DNA from: Comamonadaceae bacterium
Lineage (GTDB): Bacteria; Pseudomonadota; Gammaproteobacteria; Burkholderiales; Burkholderiaceae_C
DNA: 21,942 bases
NCBI GenBank assembly: GCA_947374505.1
Contig: CANCCE010000017.1
Span: 1-21,942 of the forward strand
Direction: 5' to 3'
Shown here piece by piece: positions 14,664 through 21,833 of the stretch. Every line of letters starts with the position of its first letter. The stretch's first letter is position 1. The notes beneath the pieces were generated by a model. It made no database searches. It saw only the letters and a program-made list of their open reading frames with translations, and was not told the origin of the DNA. The translations under genes were made by a program, and so were the position numbers.

Positions 14664-15830
14664 TTACCAAGCAGCCTCAAGAATCTGCATCAGCACCCCT
14701 TCATCCTCGACCGGTCGCGGATTGAGGTGCAGAAACCAGTCGTGCATTGCGGCCTGAGCCACGCTTCGCAGAACTTCATGGGGAACGCCCACGTCACGCA
14801 ATCTGGCAGGGATGTTCACTGATGCCACAAGATCTTCGACGGCCCGGATGGCCGCCTCCACGCCACGCCCTGAACCATGCATACCCAATGCATCGGCAAC
14901 CTTGCCAAGACGCTGCTGCGTAAAAGGCGCATTGAACCGCATCGTGTGTGGCAACAAAATACCATTTGCCAACCCGTTGTCGATGTGCGTTTGAGTGCCC
15001 AGGGCATGACCCAAAGCAGCGCAAACCCCCGGGCTCGCGTGGTCCGTTCCCTGCCCACAAAGGACAGAAGCCAGCACCAGTTCACAACGAAGCTCGCTGC
15101 TCGAAGCCTGTGCCACAAGCTTGCCAAGGTTGCAAGACAGAAGACGCAGCGAGTGCATCAACATGCCATCAGACAAAGGATTGCCGGCAGGTGATTCGAG
15201 CCCCTCGACGGCCATCGCCAATGTGTTCAGGCTGGCAGAGAGTGTCAACTCCAGGGGAGCGGAAAGTACAAACTCCGGGTGGATCAAAATCGCATGGGCT
15301 CGCGTCTTCGGGTCGAATATCGTCATGCGCCTGCCGGTCTGAGGATCAAAAACTGCGCTGCCCACCTTGACCATGGCGGTTGTTGGCGTCGTCGGGATCA
15401 CCAACTGAGGCAGCTTCGGAGCTAACAGCTTTGGGCTTACAAATTTCCCGTCAACACCCCGCTGAGAACTGAGTTCGAGAAGTCCACCTCGTTCTGCAGC
15501 AAGCACATTAGCCGCACGCGCAGTGACGATCGCGGAACCGCCACCCACCGCGATCACCGCATCAGCTCGCGATTCGAGCAGCAAGTCTGCGCCTCCCTGC
15601 ACCGACTCGACGGGGCTATGAGGGCGAACACGATCGAAAACAGCGACAAGGCGTGTGCCCAAAATCCCGCGCACGGCGCCCAGTAATTCAGGACTTTGGG
15701 CCACGGTCGCGCCGCAGAAAACAACGGCTCTCTGACTTTTAACCCGATCCAACTCGACAGGTAACATGTTCAGACTGTCGCGTCCACAAAAGAGACGCAG
15801 CCCCGCTGCAATGTGATTGAAATCTCTCAC
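14664..15830 (-). CDS. Group III (iron-type) alcohol dehydrogenase/maleylacetate reductase-like protein without metal ligands
   Basis: This is a 388-aa protein from GTG 15830; ATG 15839 gives 391 aa. The GTG is preferred: it has AAGGA 8 nt upstream and overlaps the stop of a small upstream frame as GTGA. The family fold is clear: an N-terminal nucleotide-binding domain with AVIAVGGGSAIVTARA, VIPTTPTTA, and a C-terminal helical domain ending ILLPHTMRFN. Aligned to FucO-type enzymes, all four metal ligands are replaced (GTG numbering): Asn202 for Asp, Met206 for His, Ala271 for His and Asn285 for His. His275, matching the neighbouring catalytic His, remains. Maleylacetate reductases also carry Asn at the first position. 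The protein could be a metal-free reductase or have another role. It is preceded by copy B of the repeated element. Confidence 0.85.
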   Translation of the reverse strand: MRDFNHIAAGLRLFCGRDSLNMLPVELDRVKSQRAVVFCGATVAQSPELLGAVRGILGTRLVAVFDRVRPHSPVESVQGGADLLLESRADAVIAVGGGSAIVTARAANVLAAERGGLLELSSQRGVDGKFVSPKLLAPKLPQLVIPTTPTTAMVKVGSAVFDPQTGRRMTIFDPKTRAHAILIHPEFVLSAPLELTLSASLNTLAMAVEGLESPAGNPLSDGMLMHSLRLLSCNLGKLVAQASSSELRCELVLASVLCGQGTDHASPGVCAALGHALGTQTHIDNGLANGILLPHTMRFNAPFTQQRLGKVADALGMHGSGRGVEAAIRAVEDLVASVNIPARLRDVGVPHEVLRSVAQAAMHDWFLHLNPRPVEDEGVLMQILEAAW

Positions 15831-15895
15831 GGACGACATCCTTCAAGATTCAGCCACTCTTGGATCAATGTCGGCTCACCAGCAATCATGGGCAT
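15827..15895 (-). CDS. Possible 22-aa leader peptide coupled to the ADH-like gene
   Basis: ATG 15895 has a perfect ribosome site, AAGGAG, 5 nt upstream. The frame reads MPMIAGEPTLIQEWLNLEGC followed by Arg-Pro and stops at TGA, which overlaps the GTG start of the ADH-like gene as GTGA. Such an overlap suggests translational coupling. The same frame stays open upstream to 15967 with protein-like residues, so it may instead be the tail of a decayed gene. I know no homologue. Confidence 0.35.
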   Translation of the reverse strand: MPMIAGEPTLIQEWLNLEGCRP

Positions 15896-16129
15896 CGAGG
15901 CTCCTTCATAGAAATCGACATAGGCTCTGGTCAGGGTCGCTCTAGCGGTTATCGCGACGGTCGCGCATCACTTGCCGGCGTCGCACTCGCTTGGCTATCA
16001 GCGACAAGATTGACCGATCAAATCCAGAATTAATACGTTATTCGGCGCAGGCAGCCCGAGCGCAAACTGAGCGAAAATCGCAAATAGAACGACTGTCGCC
16101 GACTTGTCCGTTGCATTCATGGCTGGCTT
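15896..16129. other. Intergenic stretch between ADH-like gene and the lysR promoter
   Basis: No convincing gene lies here. On the minus strand a 40-codon frame from ATG 16120 (MNATDKSATVVLFAIFAQFA onward) is hydrophobic but has no ribosome site. Nearer the ADH-like gene, the frame of the small leader ORF extends up to 15967 without a start codon. A short stem CGCGA-N3-TCGCG lies at 15953-15965. The stretch could be a long 5' leader from the copy B promoter, or the remains of a lost gene. Confidence 0.4.
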
Positions 16130-16205
16130 GCAGTTTAGGAATCAGAAGCACTGCGCGTCCATGGTTTTTTTCGGGACATCGCATGCTTGGTTTCAGAACG
16201 ATCCA
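16130..16205. promoter_or_regulatory. Repeated promoter/operator element, copy B, in the adh-lysR divergent region
   Basis: 16131-16205 matches copy A without gaps at 58 of 75 bases. The dyad GTCC-N13-GGAC is at 16157-16177. A minus-strand promoter is readable as TGGACG (complement of 16156-16161), 18 nt, TAAACT (complement of 16132-16137). On the plus strand TTGGTT (16187-16192), 16 nt, TAAAAA (16209-16214) could drive lysR, whose ATG is 22 nt beyond the element. This arrangement fits an autoregulated LysR-type gene with a divergent target. Binding is inferred. Confidence 0.65.
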
Positions 16206-16226
16206 GGCTAAAAATAGGGTCTCCCC

Positions 16227-17126
16227 ATGCTAATCGACCTCATCCAACTTCGCACCTTCGTGGCCGTCGCGGAGGAACAACACCTGACGCGAGCCGCTGA
16301 ACGCCTGCATGTCAGCCAATCCGCCGCCAGCGCACATGTGCGCGCCGTCGAAGAACGCCTCGGCTCGCAACTGTTCGTCCGCGCCAACCGTCACCTCGAA
16401 CTGACACGAGCCGGGCAATTACTGCTTCAAAAAGCCAAGATTTTGTTGAATGAAGAGGCTCTATTCGCGTCTTTCGCACGCGAACTCCGGGGAAAAATGG
16501 AAGGGAACCTGGCCGTCAGCACGGGCAGCGATCCGGGCACCCACATCGGGGAAATCGTGACGGCGCTGCGTACCAAGCACCCGCTGGTCACCATCGATTT
16601 ATTTGCACGACCGTCCTCTGGAGCCCGCAAAGCACTCAAGAGTGGTGAACTTGATGTGGGCATCTTCCTAGGCCGCCCTGTCGATCCTGGCTTCACTTTC
16701 TACGAACTCTCGATCGTGCACTTCCGCGTGGCGGGCCCCGTTGCATGGAGGGAGAAGATCGAAGCAGCGGATTGGACCGAGTTGGCGGGGTTGCCCTGGA
16801 TCACGCCGAGCGCAAGCTCAGCGTACTCAGCCATGCTGGCGCAACTGTTCGGCGAAAAAGACCTGGCACTGAACAGCGTCGTTCGATTCGAATACGCGGC
16901 GCAAGGACGCGACGCCCTGCAAGCGGGCGCTGGCATGATGCTGATGCGGGAGGAGCACGCCACGCAAGGCGAACGAGAAGGTCATCTCGCCATATCCCCC
17001 ATTGCGCAGACCCAGTTCGCCCTCTCAATCGTCCACCAATCCAGCCGTAAAAACGATCCCCTCATCCAAGCATTCCTTGAGGCTGCTAGGCTGGTCTGGC
17101 CAAAAATGAAGCTGACAAAAGCTTAG
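16227..17126 (+). CDS. LysR-family transcriptional regulator
   Basis: This 299-aa protein has the normal LysR length. Residues 1-60 form the winged helix-turn-helix: DLIQLRTFVAVAEEQHLTRA, then AERLHVSQSAASAHVRAVEE and LGSQLFVRANRHLELT. From about residue 90 it becomes the periplasmic-binding-protein-like effector domain (GNLAVSTGSDPGTHIGEIV, then ELDVGIFLGRPVD). ATG 16227 has AGGG 7 nt upstream. It is the only plus-strand gene in the block and faces away from the ADH-like gene. The element repeated upstream of the ADH-like, Bug and mmgE units lies in its own promoter, so it is the likely activator of all three and its own regulator. The inducer is probably a pathway acid or CoA ester. Confidence 0.94.
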   Translation: MLIDLIQLRTFVAVAEEQHLTRAAERLHVSQSAASAHVRAVEERLGSQLFVRANRHLELTRAGQLLLQKAKILLNEEALFASFARELRGKMEGNLAVSTGSDPGTHIGEIVTALRTKHPLVTIDLFARPSSGARKALKSGELDVGIFLGRPVDPGFTFYELSIVHFRVAGPVAWREKIEAADWTELAGLPWITPSASSAYSAMLAQLFGEKDLALNSVVRFEYAAQGRDALQAGAGMMLMREEHATQGEREGHLAISPIAQTQFALSIVHQSSRKNDPLIQAFLEAARLVWPKMKLTKA

Positions 17127-17165
17127 GACGTATGGCGTTAACTGAACGTTGGGACACTCCGGGTG

Positions 17166-17194
17166 AAAAATAAAAGCTTCCGATTAGCAAATCG
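17166..17194 (-). terminator. Weak candidate terminator downstream of livF
   Basis: On the minus strand, 12 nt past the livF stop codon, CGATT-N4-AATCG (complement of 17181-17194) forms a 5-bp stem. Five bases later comes a T-rich run, TTTTATTTTT (complement of 17166-17175). The stem is short and AT-rich, so termination would be weak. The region lies between convergent lysR and livF. Confidence 0.35.
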
Positions 17195-17206
17195 ACGATG
17201 CGCCGC

Positions 17207-17923
17207 TCAAACCGGCTCATCCAGACCCAAATAAGCCTTCTGTATTTCGGGCCGCGTCAGCAATTCACTGGCCAAACCTTCGGCCACGATGCGCCCTTCT
17301 TCCATCACATAAGCCCGGTGTGCCAGCGCCATCGCCATTGCCACGTTTTGCTCAACCAGCAGCACCGATGTACCCTCTGCATTGATCTTGCGGATAGCAC
17401 CAAACATGTCCAACACAATCGCCGGCGCCAAGCCGAGCGAAGGCTCGTCCATCAACAGCAAACTTGGCCTGGCCATCAAGGCGCGACCAATTGCCACCAT
17501 TTGTTGTTGCCCGCCTGAGAGTGATCCGGCCGGACTCTGCAGCTTGACCTTGAGCGCGGGAAACAGCGACAACACATACGCCAGCGTCTCTTGCCGCTTG
17601 GCTTTGGCCGGGGCGATGAAACTGCCCAACTCCAAGTTGTCATAGACCGTCATCTGGGTGAACAAGCGCCGCCCCTCGGGAACGATGGCAATGCCCGCCT
17701 CGCAAAAACGGTGACTCTCCAATTGGGTGATGTCGCGACCTTTGAAATTCAGCGTGCCACCGCGCAAGCGGTGCATGCCGGCAATGGCATTGATCAAGGT
17801 GGTCTTGCCGGCACCGTTAGGACCGACCACGCAGACCATCTCGCCGGTTTTCACCTCAAGGCTGACACCCCATAAAGCCGGCGCGGCACCGTAGTTGACC
17901 CGTATGTTGTTGACTTCAAGCAT
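17207..17923 (-). CDS. livF: Branched-chain amino acid-type ABC transporter ATP-binding protein LivF
   Basis: This is a 238-aa ATPase of the HAAT (Liv) importer family, on the cytoplasmic face. Walker A is GPNGAGKTT (34-42), the signature LSGGQQQMV (135-143), Walker B LLLMDEPSLGL (155-165), and LLVEQNV (188-194) follows as the switch region. VPEGRRLFTQMTVYDNLELG is typical of LivF as opposed to LivG. ATG 17923 is chosen because MLEVNNIRVNYG is the family start; it overlaps the end of the LivMG gene by 8 nt, implying coupled translation. It is the last gene of the transporter operon. The transported compound may be a branched-chain amino acid but in Burkholderiales is often an aromatic or other carboxylate. 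Confidence 0.94.
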   Translation of the reverse strand: MLEVNNIRVNYGAAPALWGVSLEVKTGEMVCVVGPNGAGKTTLINAIAGMHRLRGGTLNFKGRDITQLESHRFCEAGIAIVPEGRRLFTQMTVYDNLELGSFIAPAKAKRQETLAYVLSLFPALKVKLQSPAGSLSGGQQQMVAIGRALMARPSLLLMDEPSLGLAPAIVLDMFGAIRKINAEGTSVLLVEQNVAMAMALAHRAYVMEEGRIVAEGLASELLTRPEIQKAYLGLDEPV

Positions 17924-19658
17924 GCGGCGTTCCAAGGTAAGCACTGACCACTTCAGGATGGCGCATGACGTCTTGGGCTGAGCCGATCGCGATCAGCTGA
18001 CCATGATTCAGCACTGCCACGCGGTCGGCCAGCGCCATCACCGCACGCATCACATGCTCGACAAAAACAATCGTCGCGCCACGGTCGCGGATCTTCCGGA
18101 TCAATTCAATCGCCTCATTGATCTCACCCGGTGTCAGCCCCGACAGCACCTCGTCGAGCAAGACCAATCGAGGTCTGGAAGCCAGCGCCCGTGTCAGCTC
18201 CAAAAACTTGCGTTGATGCAAATTCAGATCGTCTGGCAACGCATTCGCCTTGTCCTTGAGACCTGTGAATTCCAGCCAGGTCCAGGCTTCATGTGTGGCT
18301 TGCCGCTGGTCCAGAGCCGCGCCGCCAAACATGGCGACCAATGCCACGTTTTGCAGCACGCTCATGTGCGCAAACGGCCGGGGAATCTGGTAGGTGCGCG
18401 CAATGCCCGCTTGGGCAATGCGGTGAGCGGGCAGTCCGGCGAGTTGTTGACCGGCAAAGACAATGGTGCCGCCACTGCTCGGGTAATGACCACTCACCAC
18501 ATTGATGAAAGTCGACTTGCCTGAGCCGTTAGGTCCCAGCAGTCCGAGAATTTCACCCTCGTGAACTTGCAAGCTGACCTTGTCGAGCGCCTGCACACCT
18601 TTGAAGGCTTTGGACAGATGTCGCACTTCCAGCAGAATCTTCGGATCCATCAGAGGAGCGGGCGCACGGATCTCAGCAGGTGCCGAAGGGGCCGTGACTG
18701 AAACCGCTGTGTGGGCTTGTTGCTTTGCCGCAAGCCGTTTGAAAAAGAAACCCAGAATGCCATTCGGCATGAAGAGAATCACGACAATCAAGATCACGCC
18801 CACCGCCGCTTTGCCGGCCACCGGACTGTTGCCGGCTGTGAAGAAGTACAGCAAGCAAGTGATCACGGTCGCACCCACCGCCGGACCCGCCCAGTGGCGC
18901 GTACCGCCCAGCACGCTCATCAGCACCACGGTCAGCGGCACAACGATGGTGAAGGTCTCGCCAGCCGTCACGTAAGACACAAAAAGCGCATGGATGCCTC
19001 CGGCCAAACCCGCCAGCGCCGACGACAGACCAAAAGCCAGCAGCTTGTAGCGAAAGGTCGGCACACCCATGACCTCCGCCACGTCTTCGTCATCATGAAT
19101 GGCGAACAGACCCGTGCCCAATTTGGACGCCTGCACCTTGTAAGCGATCAACAGCGTCAACACCGCCGCGGCCAAGGCCATCAGGTAAATCGATGCAGAA
19201 GCCGACGGACCGATGGCCGGCACCGGCGTCGCATTCAGCGAAATGCCAGGACCGCCATCGATGCGGGTATTCAGCACAATCGTGCCGACCACAAACGTGA
19301 TGGCGAGGGTCAGCAAAGCGAACAATTCACCCCGCACCGCTTTGACCCTGAACACCACGGCCCCCAAGGCCAGCCCCAGCAGCGCAGCCATCAAGGCGGC
19401 GGCCGGCAGTGTCCATAAAAAGGGCCAATTCAGGTTGGCGGCCAGGCCTGCGGAGGTGTACATGCCAACGCCAAAAAAAGCGCCATGGCCGAATGAAAAA
19501 TAGCCTGAGTAACCCGACAAAATGTTCCAGGACAGCGCCAGGATCATCCAGTGACAAATCAGGTACAAAAAGGATTCGTAAAAAGCCGGCAGGCCGAGCC
19601 AGGGCACAGTCGCAAGCGTCGCTCCGGCCACCAAAATGCCGATCACGGTTTTATTCAT
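17916..19658 (-). CDS. Fused LivM permease-LivG ATPase of a branched-chain amino acid-type ABC importer
   Basis: This 580-aa protein fuses two usually separate subunits in one frame. Residues 1 to about 310 are LivM: several membrane helices, with NILSGYSGYFSFGHGAFFGV (46-65) as the family signature and FMPNGILGFFF at its end. A linker rich in Ala and Pro (about 311-338) leads to LivG (340-580): Walker A GPNGSGKST (375-383), RTYQIPRPFAHMSVLQNV, and Walker B LVLLDEVLSGLTP (498-510) with FVEHVM after it. The ABC signature, normally LSxGQ, reads LNLHQRKFLELTRAL here. ATG 19658 follows the LivH stop by 3 nt. The linker and clean reading frame argue for a real fusion, not a sequencing error. It forms half of the membrane pore and one ATPase. 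Confidence 0.93.
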   Translation of the reverse strand: MNKTVIGILVAGATLATVPWLGLPAFYESFLYLICHWMILALSWNILSGYSGYFSFGHGAFFGVGMYTSAGLAANLNWPFLWTLPAAALMAALLGLALGAVVFRVKAVRGELFALLTLAITFVVGTIVLNTRIDGGPGISLNATPVPAIGPSASASIYLMALAAAVLTLLIAYKVQASKLGTGLFAIHDDEDVAEVMGVPTFRYKLLAFGLSSALAGLAGGIHALFVSYVTAGETFTIVVPLTVVLMSVLGGTRHWAGPAVGATVITCLLYFFTAGNSPVAGKAAVGVILIVVILFMPNGILGFFFKRLAAKQQAHTAVSVTAPSAPAEIRAPAPLMDPKILLEVRHLSKAFKGVQALDKVSLQVHEGEILGLLGPNGSGKSTFINVVSGHYPSSGGTIVFAGQQLAGLPAHRIAQAGIARTYQIPRPFAHMSVLQNVALVAMFGGAALDQRQATHEAWTWLEFTGLKDKANALPDDLNLHQRKFLELTRALASRPRLVLLDEVLSGLTPGEINEAIELIRKIRDRGATIVFVEHVMRAVMALADRVAVLNHGQLIAIGSAQDVMRHPEVVSAYLGTPHA

Positions 19659-19661
19659 GGT

Positions 19662-20519
19662 TCAGATTTTTCCGGGGCGTAGCAACAGCATCAAGATCAG
19701 CAGCGAAAAAGACACGATGGGCGCCCACGAAGGCGAAGCCACTGCCATGGTGATGGCTTCACTGACACCAATGATGATGCCCGCCACCAAAGGGCCCATA
19801 GCGCTGCCCAGCCCGCCCAACATCACGGCAGCAAAGATCACCCCGATCCAGGCAAAAATTTGCGAAGGTGTGAGTGTGAAAGTCAACGCCAGGCAAATAC
19901 CCGCTACCGCCGCCAGAGCCGCACACACGCCGGCCAGCATCAGCGACATGCCTTTTTGGTTGATGCCGAAGGCAGCGGCAATCTGCCCGTCTTCAGCCAT
20001 CGCCCGCAGCGCCTTGCCGATGTCGGTGTAACGCATGCCCGCCCAAATGAGCAGCGCGATCGAGACCGACAACACCAAGGTGACCAACTCTGGCACCGGG
20101 ATGTAGAGCGAGCCGATGGTGAATTTCATGTCGTTGTAATGCGTTTCAAGCCGCCTGTAATCGGCCGTCCAGGCCGCCTGAATGCCGCTTTCAATCACCA
20201 CCGCGATGCCGAAGGTGACCAACAGAGAATTGAAAGGTGTGATCTGAAAACGGGCCAACACCCACTGCATGCCAACGCCGATCAGAAAGAACAAGGGCGG
20301 CAAAATCAACAAGCCCAAAAGTGGGTCCACATGCCACACCGTGGCCATGTGGTAACTCAAATAAGCAGCCAGAAAAACCAGCCCGAAATGGGACAGATTG
20401 ATCTGCCGCAGCAGGCCCCAGGTGAGACCCAGGCCAAGCCCGATCAAACCGTACAAGCCGCCGATAAAAATCCCCGAGAGGATGGATTGCGCCAGTAAAT
20501 TAAAACTCGGGAAACTCAT
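19662..20519 (-). CDS. livH: Branched-chain amino acid-type ABC transporter permease LivH
   Basis: This 285-aa inner-membrane protein with about eight hydrophobic segments pairs with LivM to form the import channel. The start AQSILSGIFIGGLYGLIGLG and GLLRQINLSHFGLVFLAAY are typical LivH features, as are RYTDIGKALRAMAEDGQIAA (cytoplasmic loop contacting the ATPases, about 184-203) and VIFAAVMLGGLGSAMGPLVA near the C-terminus. ATG 20519 has GGGG about 7 nt upstream. It lies 18 nt after the binding-protein gene and 3 nt before livMG, so all are one transcript. Nothing is truncated. Confidence 0.94.
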   Translation of the reverse strand: MSFPSFNLLAQSILSGIFIGGLYGLIGLGLGLTWGLLRQINLSHFGLVFLAAYLSYHMATVWHVDPLLGLLILPPLFFLIGVGMQWVLARFQITPFNSLLVTFGIAVVIESGIQAAWTADYRRLETHYNDMKFTIGSLYIPVPELVTLVLSVSIALLIWAGMRYTDIGKALRAMAEDGQIAAAFGINQKGMSLMLAGVCAALAAVAGICLALTFTLTPSQIFAWIGVIFAAVMLGGLGSAMGPLVAGIIIGVSEAITMAVASPSWAPIVSFSLLILMLLLRPGKI

Positions 20520-20537
20520 CTACGGCCCCTTTGAAGA

Positions 20538-21740
20538 CTACTTCACTTGGAGCTTGACGCCGGGCGGTGCGAACTGCGTTGGATAAACCACCACCCATTT
20601 GCCGTTTTGCACCTGTTTGATCTTCATCAAGTCATCGCCGTAGTTGCCGGGACCGTCAAAACGCAGGCGCCCATGGATGGTCTCAACGCGGTTCTTGCGC
20701 AGCCAGGCCGCAATGGCCTTGTCGTCCAAACTATTGGCGCCACGCACACCGGCTTCCAGAATCTGCCAGGCTGAGTAAGATGCTGCGGCCTGCACTTCAA
20801 CACTGGTGTCAGGCAAGTTCAGCTTGGCCGCGCGCTCGTTGAAAATTTTGACGAATTGGGCGGCTGTCGGGCTGTTGGTGAACGGAGCGTGTTCTTCAAA
20901 AATCGTCACGGCCAACGCGTTGTTGCCGTCAGCGGCTTTGCTCATAGGCCCCGGGGCCGGGTAAAGGTGGAAGTGCAGCGGCGGTGTGTAGTCAATCTTT
21001 TTCATCGCGTCGAGCAGCATGTTGCCTTCAAGACCGATGTCACCGATCCAAACCAGATCGGGCTTGGCATCTTTCACACGTGCAGCGATCGGTCCAAAGT
21101 CCCGGTTGCCGAAGTCCCACTCAAGAAACAGCACTTCCTGCAAACCGCGCTTCTTGGCGATTTCACGGCCGCCGAGTGACATGAAATGAATCGATGGAAA
21201 CTTGCTGGTGACGATGGCAATCGTCTTCGGTGGTTTGGGCGATGCAGCCAGCGCATCAAACAGCGTGTTGGGAACGGTGGTGCCAGGATCAGCACCAATC
21301 GACCAGGACGGAAACTGCATGTCGTACTTGGCCAGAGAAGGAATGCCAAAGGTGTGATGCACCAAGACTTTGTTGTAGCGCTGGGCCACGCCCATGGCTG
21401 ACAAAATCGCGCCCGTGGCGTAAGGCCCCATCAGCAGATCGACCTTGTCGGACGTCACCAGTTGTTCGTAAAGCGTGCGCGCCAGCTCAGGCTTGGACTG
21501 ATCGTCCTTCACCGTCCACTCGACCTTGCGGCCCAATAAACCACCGCGGGCGTTGAGTTGTTCGACGTAAATTTCACCGACCAATTTGTGCGTCAGGGCG
21601 GTCGACGACAAGGGGCCCGTCAACGCCAATGTGCTGCCGATGCGCACCGGACCAGGTGCTTGCGCTTGCACCGCTGCAGCGAATGTGAAGGCTGCCCCCA
21701 CGGCAGTCACGGCGAGCAAAATTCTTCTTGTCATTTTCAT
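20538..21740 (-). CDS. ABC transporter substrate-binding protein, Leu/Ile/Val-binding (HAAT) family
   Basis: This is a 400-aa periplasmic receptor (peripla_BP_6 type) for the adjacent Liv-type importer. A Sec signal peptide, TRRILLAVTAVGAAFTFAAA, ends at about residue 26 (VQAQA), and the mature part starts GPVRIGSTLALTGPLSSTA, the usual first strand and ligand loop. YVEQLNARGGLLGRKVEW and DLLMGPYATGAILSAM follow the family pattern. ATG 21740 is chosen because of GGAG 7 nt upstream in CAGGAGACAAACC; an in-frame extension to 21791 begins at TTG and would spoil the signal peptide. The ligand is unknown; homologues bind amino acids, aromatic acids, amides or urea. It is first among the transporter genes and lies 93 nt after another gene end. 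Confidence 0.93.
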   Translation of the reverse strand: MKMTRRILLAVTAVGAAFTFAAAVQAQAPGPVRIGSTLALTGPLSSTALTHKLVGEIYVEQLNARGGLLGRKVEWTVKDDQSKPELARTLYEQLVTSDKVDLLMGPYATGAILSAMGVAQRYNKVLVHHTFGIPSLAKYDMQFPSWSIGADPGTTVPNTLFDALAASPKPPKTIAIVTSKFPSIHFMSLGGREIAKKRGLQEVLFLEWDFGNRDFGPIAARVKDAKPDLVWIGDIGLEGNMLLDAMKKIDYTPPLHFHLYPAPGPMSKAADGNNALAVTIFEEHAPFTNSPTAAQFVKIFNERAAKLNLPDTSVEVQAAASYSAWQILEAGVRGANSLDDKAIAAWLRKNRVETIHGRLRFDGPGNYGDDLMKIKQVQNGKWVVVYPTQFAPPGVKLQVK

Positions 21741-21802
21741 GGTTTGTCTCCTGTTTATTGATGTAGGACCGCGGAAAAATCTGAAACTCAAACCCCCCTC
21801 GT

Positions 21803-21823
21803 ATCTGCATTCGACGTGCAGAT
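21803..21823 (-). other. Inverted repeat (7-bp stem) upstream of the ABC transporter operon
   Basis: ATCTGCA, a 7-nt loop and TGCAGAT form a perfect 7-bp stem between the stop of the gene at the window edge and the binding-protein start. On the transcribed strand it is followed by a G-rich run and not by T residues, so it is not a clear terminator. It could be an operator or an mRNA-processing hairpin. The symmetry is seen; the role is unknown. Confidence 0.35.
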
Positions 21824-21833
21824 GGTCAAAAAC

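Noticed and set aside
16001..16120. Minus-strand 40-codon frame with a hydrophobic segment
   Set aside because: It has no ribosome site, starts only a few bases after the predicted copy B transcript start and has no recognised similarity; kept only as a remark on the intergenic stretch.
17109..17180. Repeated AAAAGCTT words after lysR
   Set aside because: Two 8-base matches about 60 bases apart with no other shared sequence are not meaningful.
17916..19658. LivM-LivG fusion as a sequencing error
   Set aside because: The two domains are joined by a plausible linker with continuous frame and no overlap of lost stop/start signals, so a real fusion is the simpler reading.
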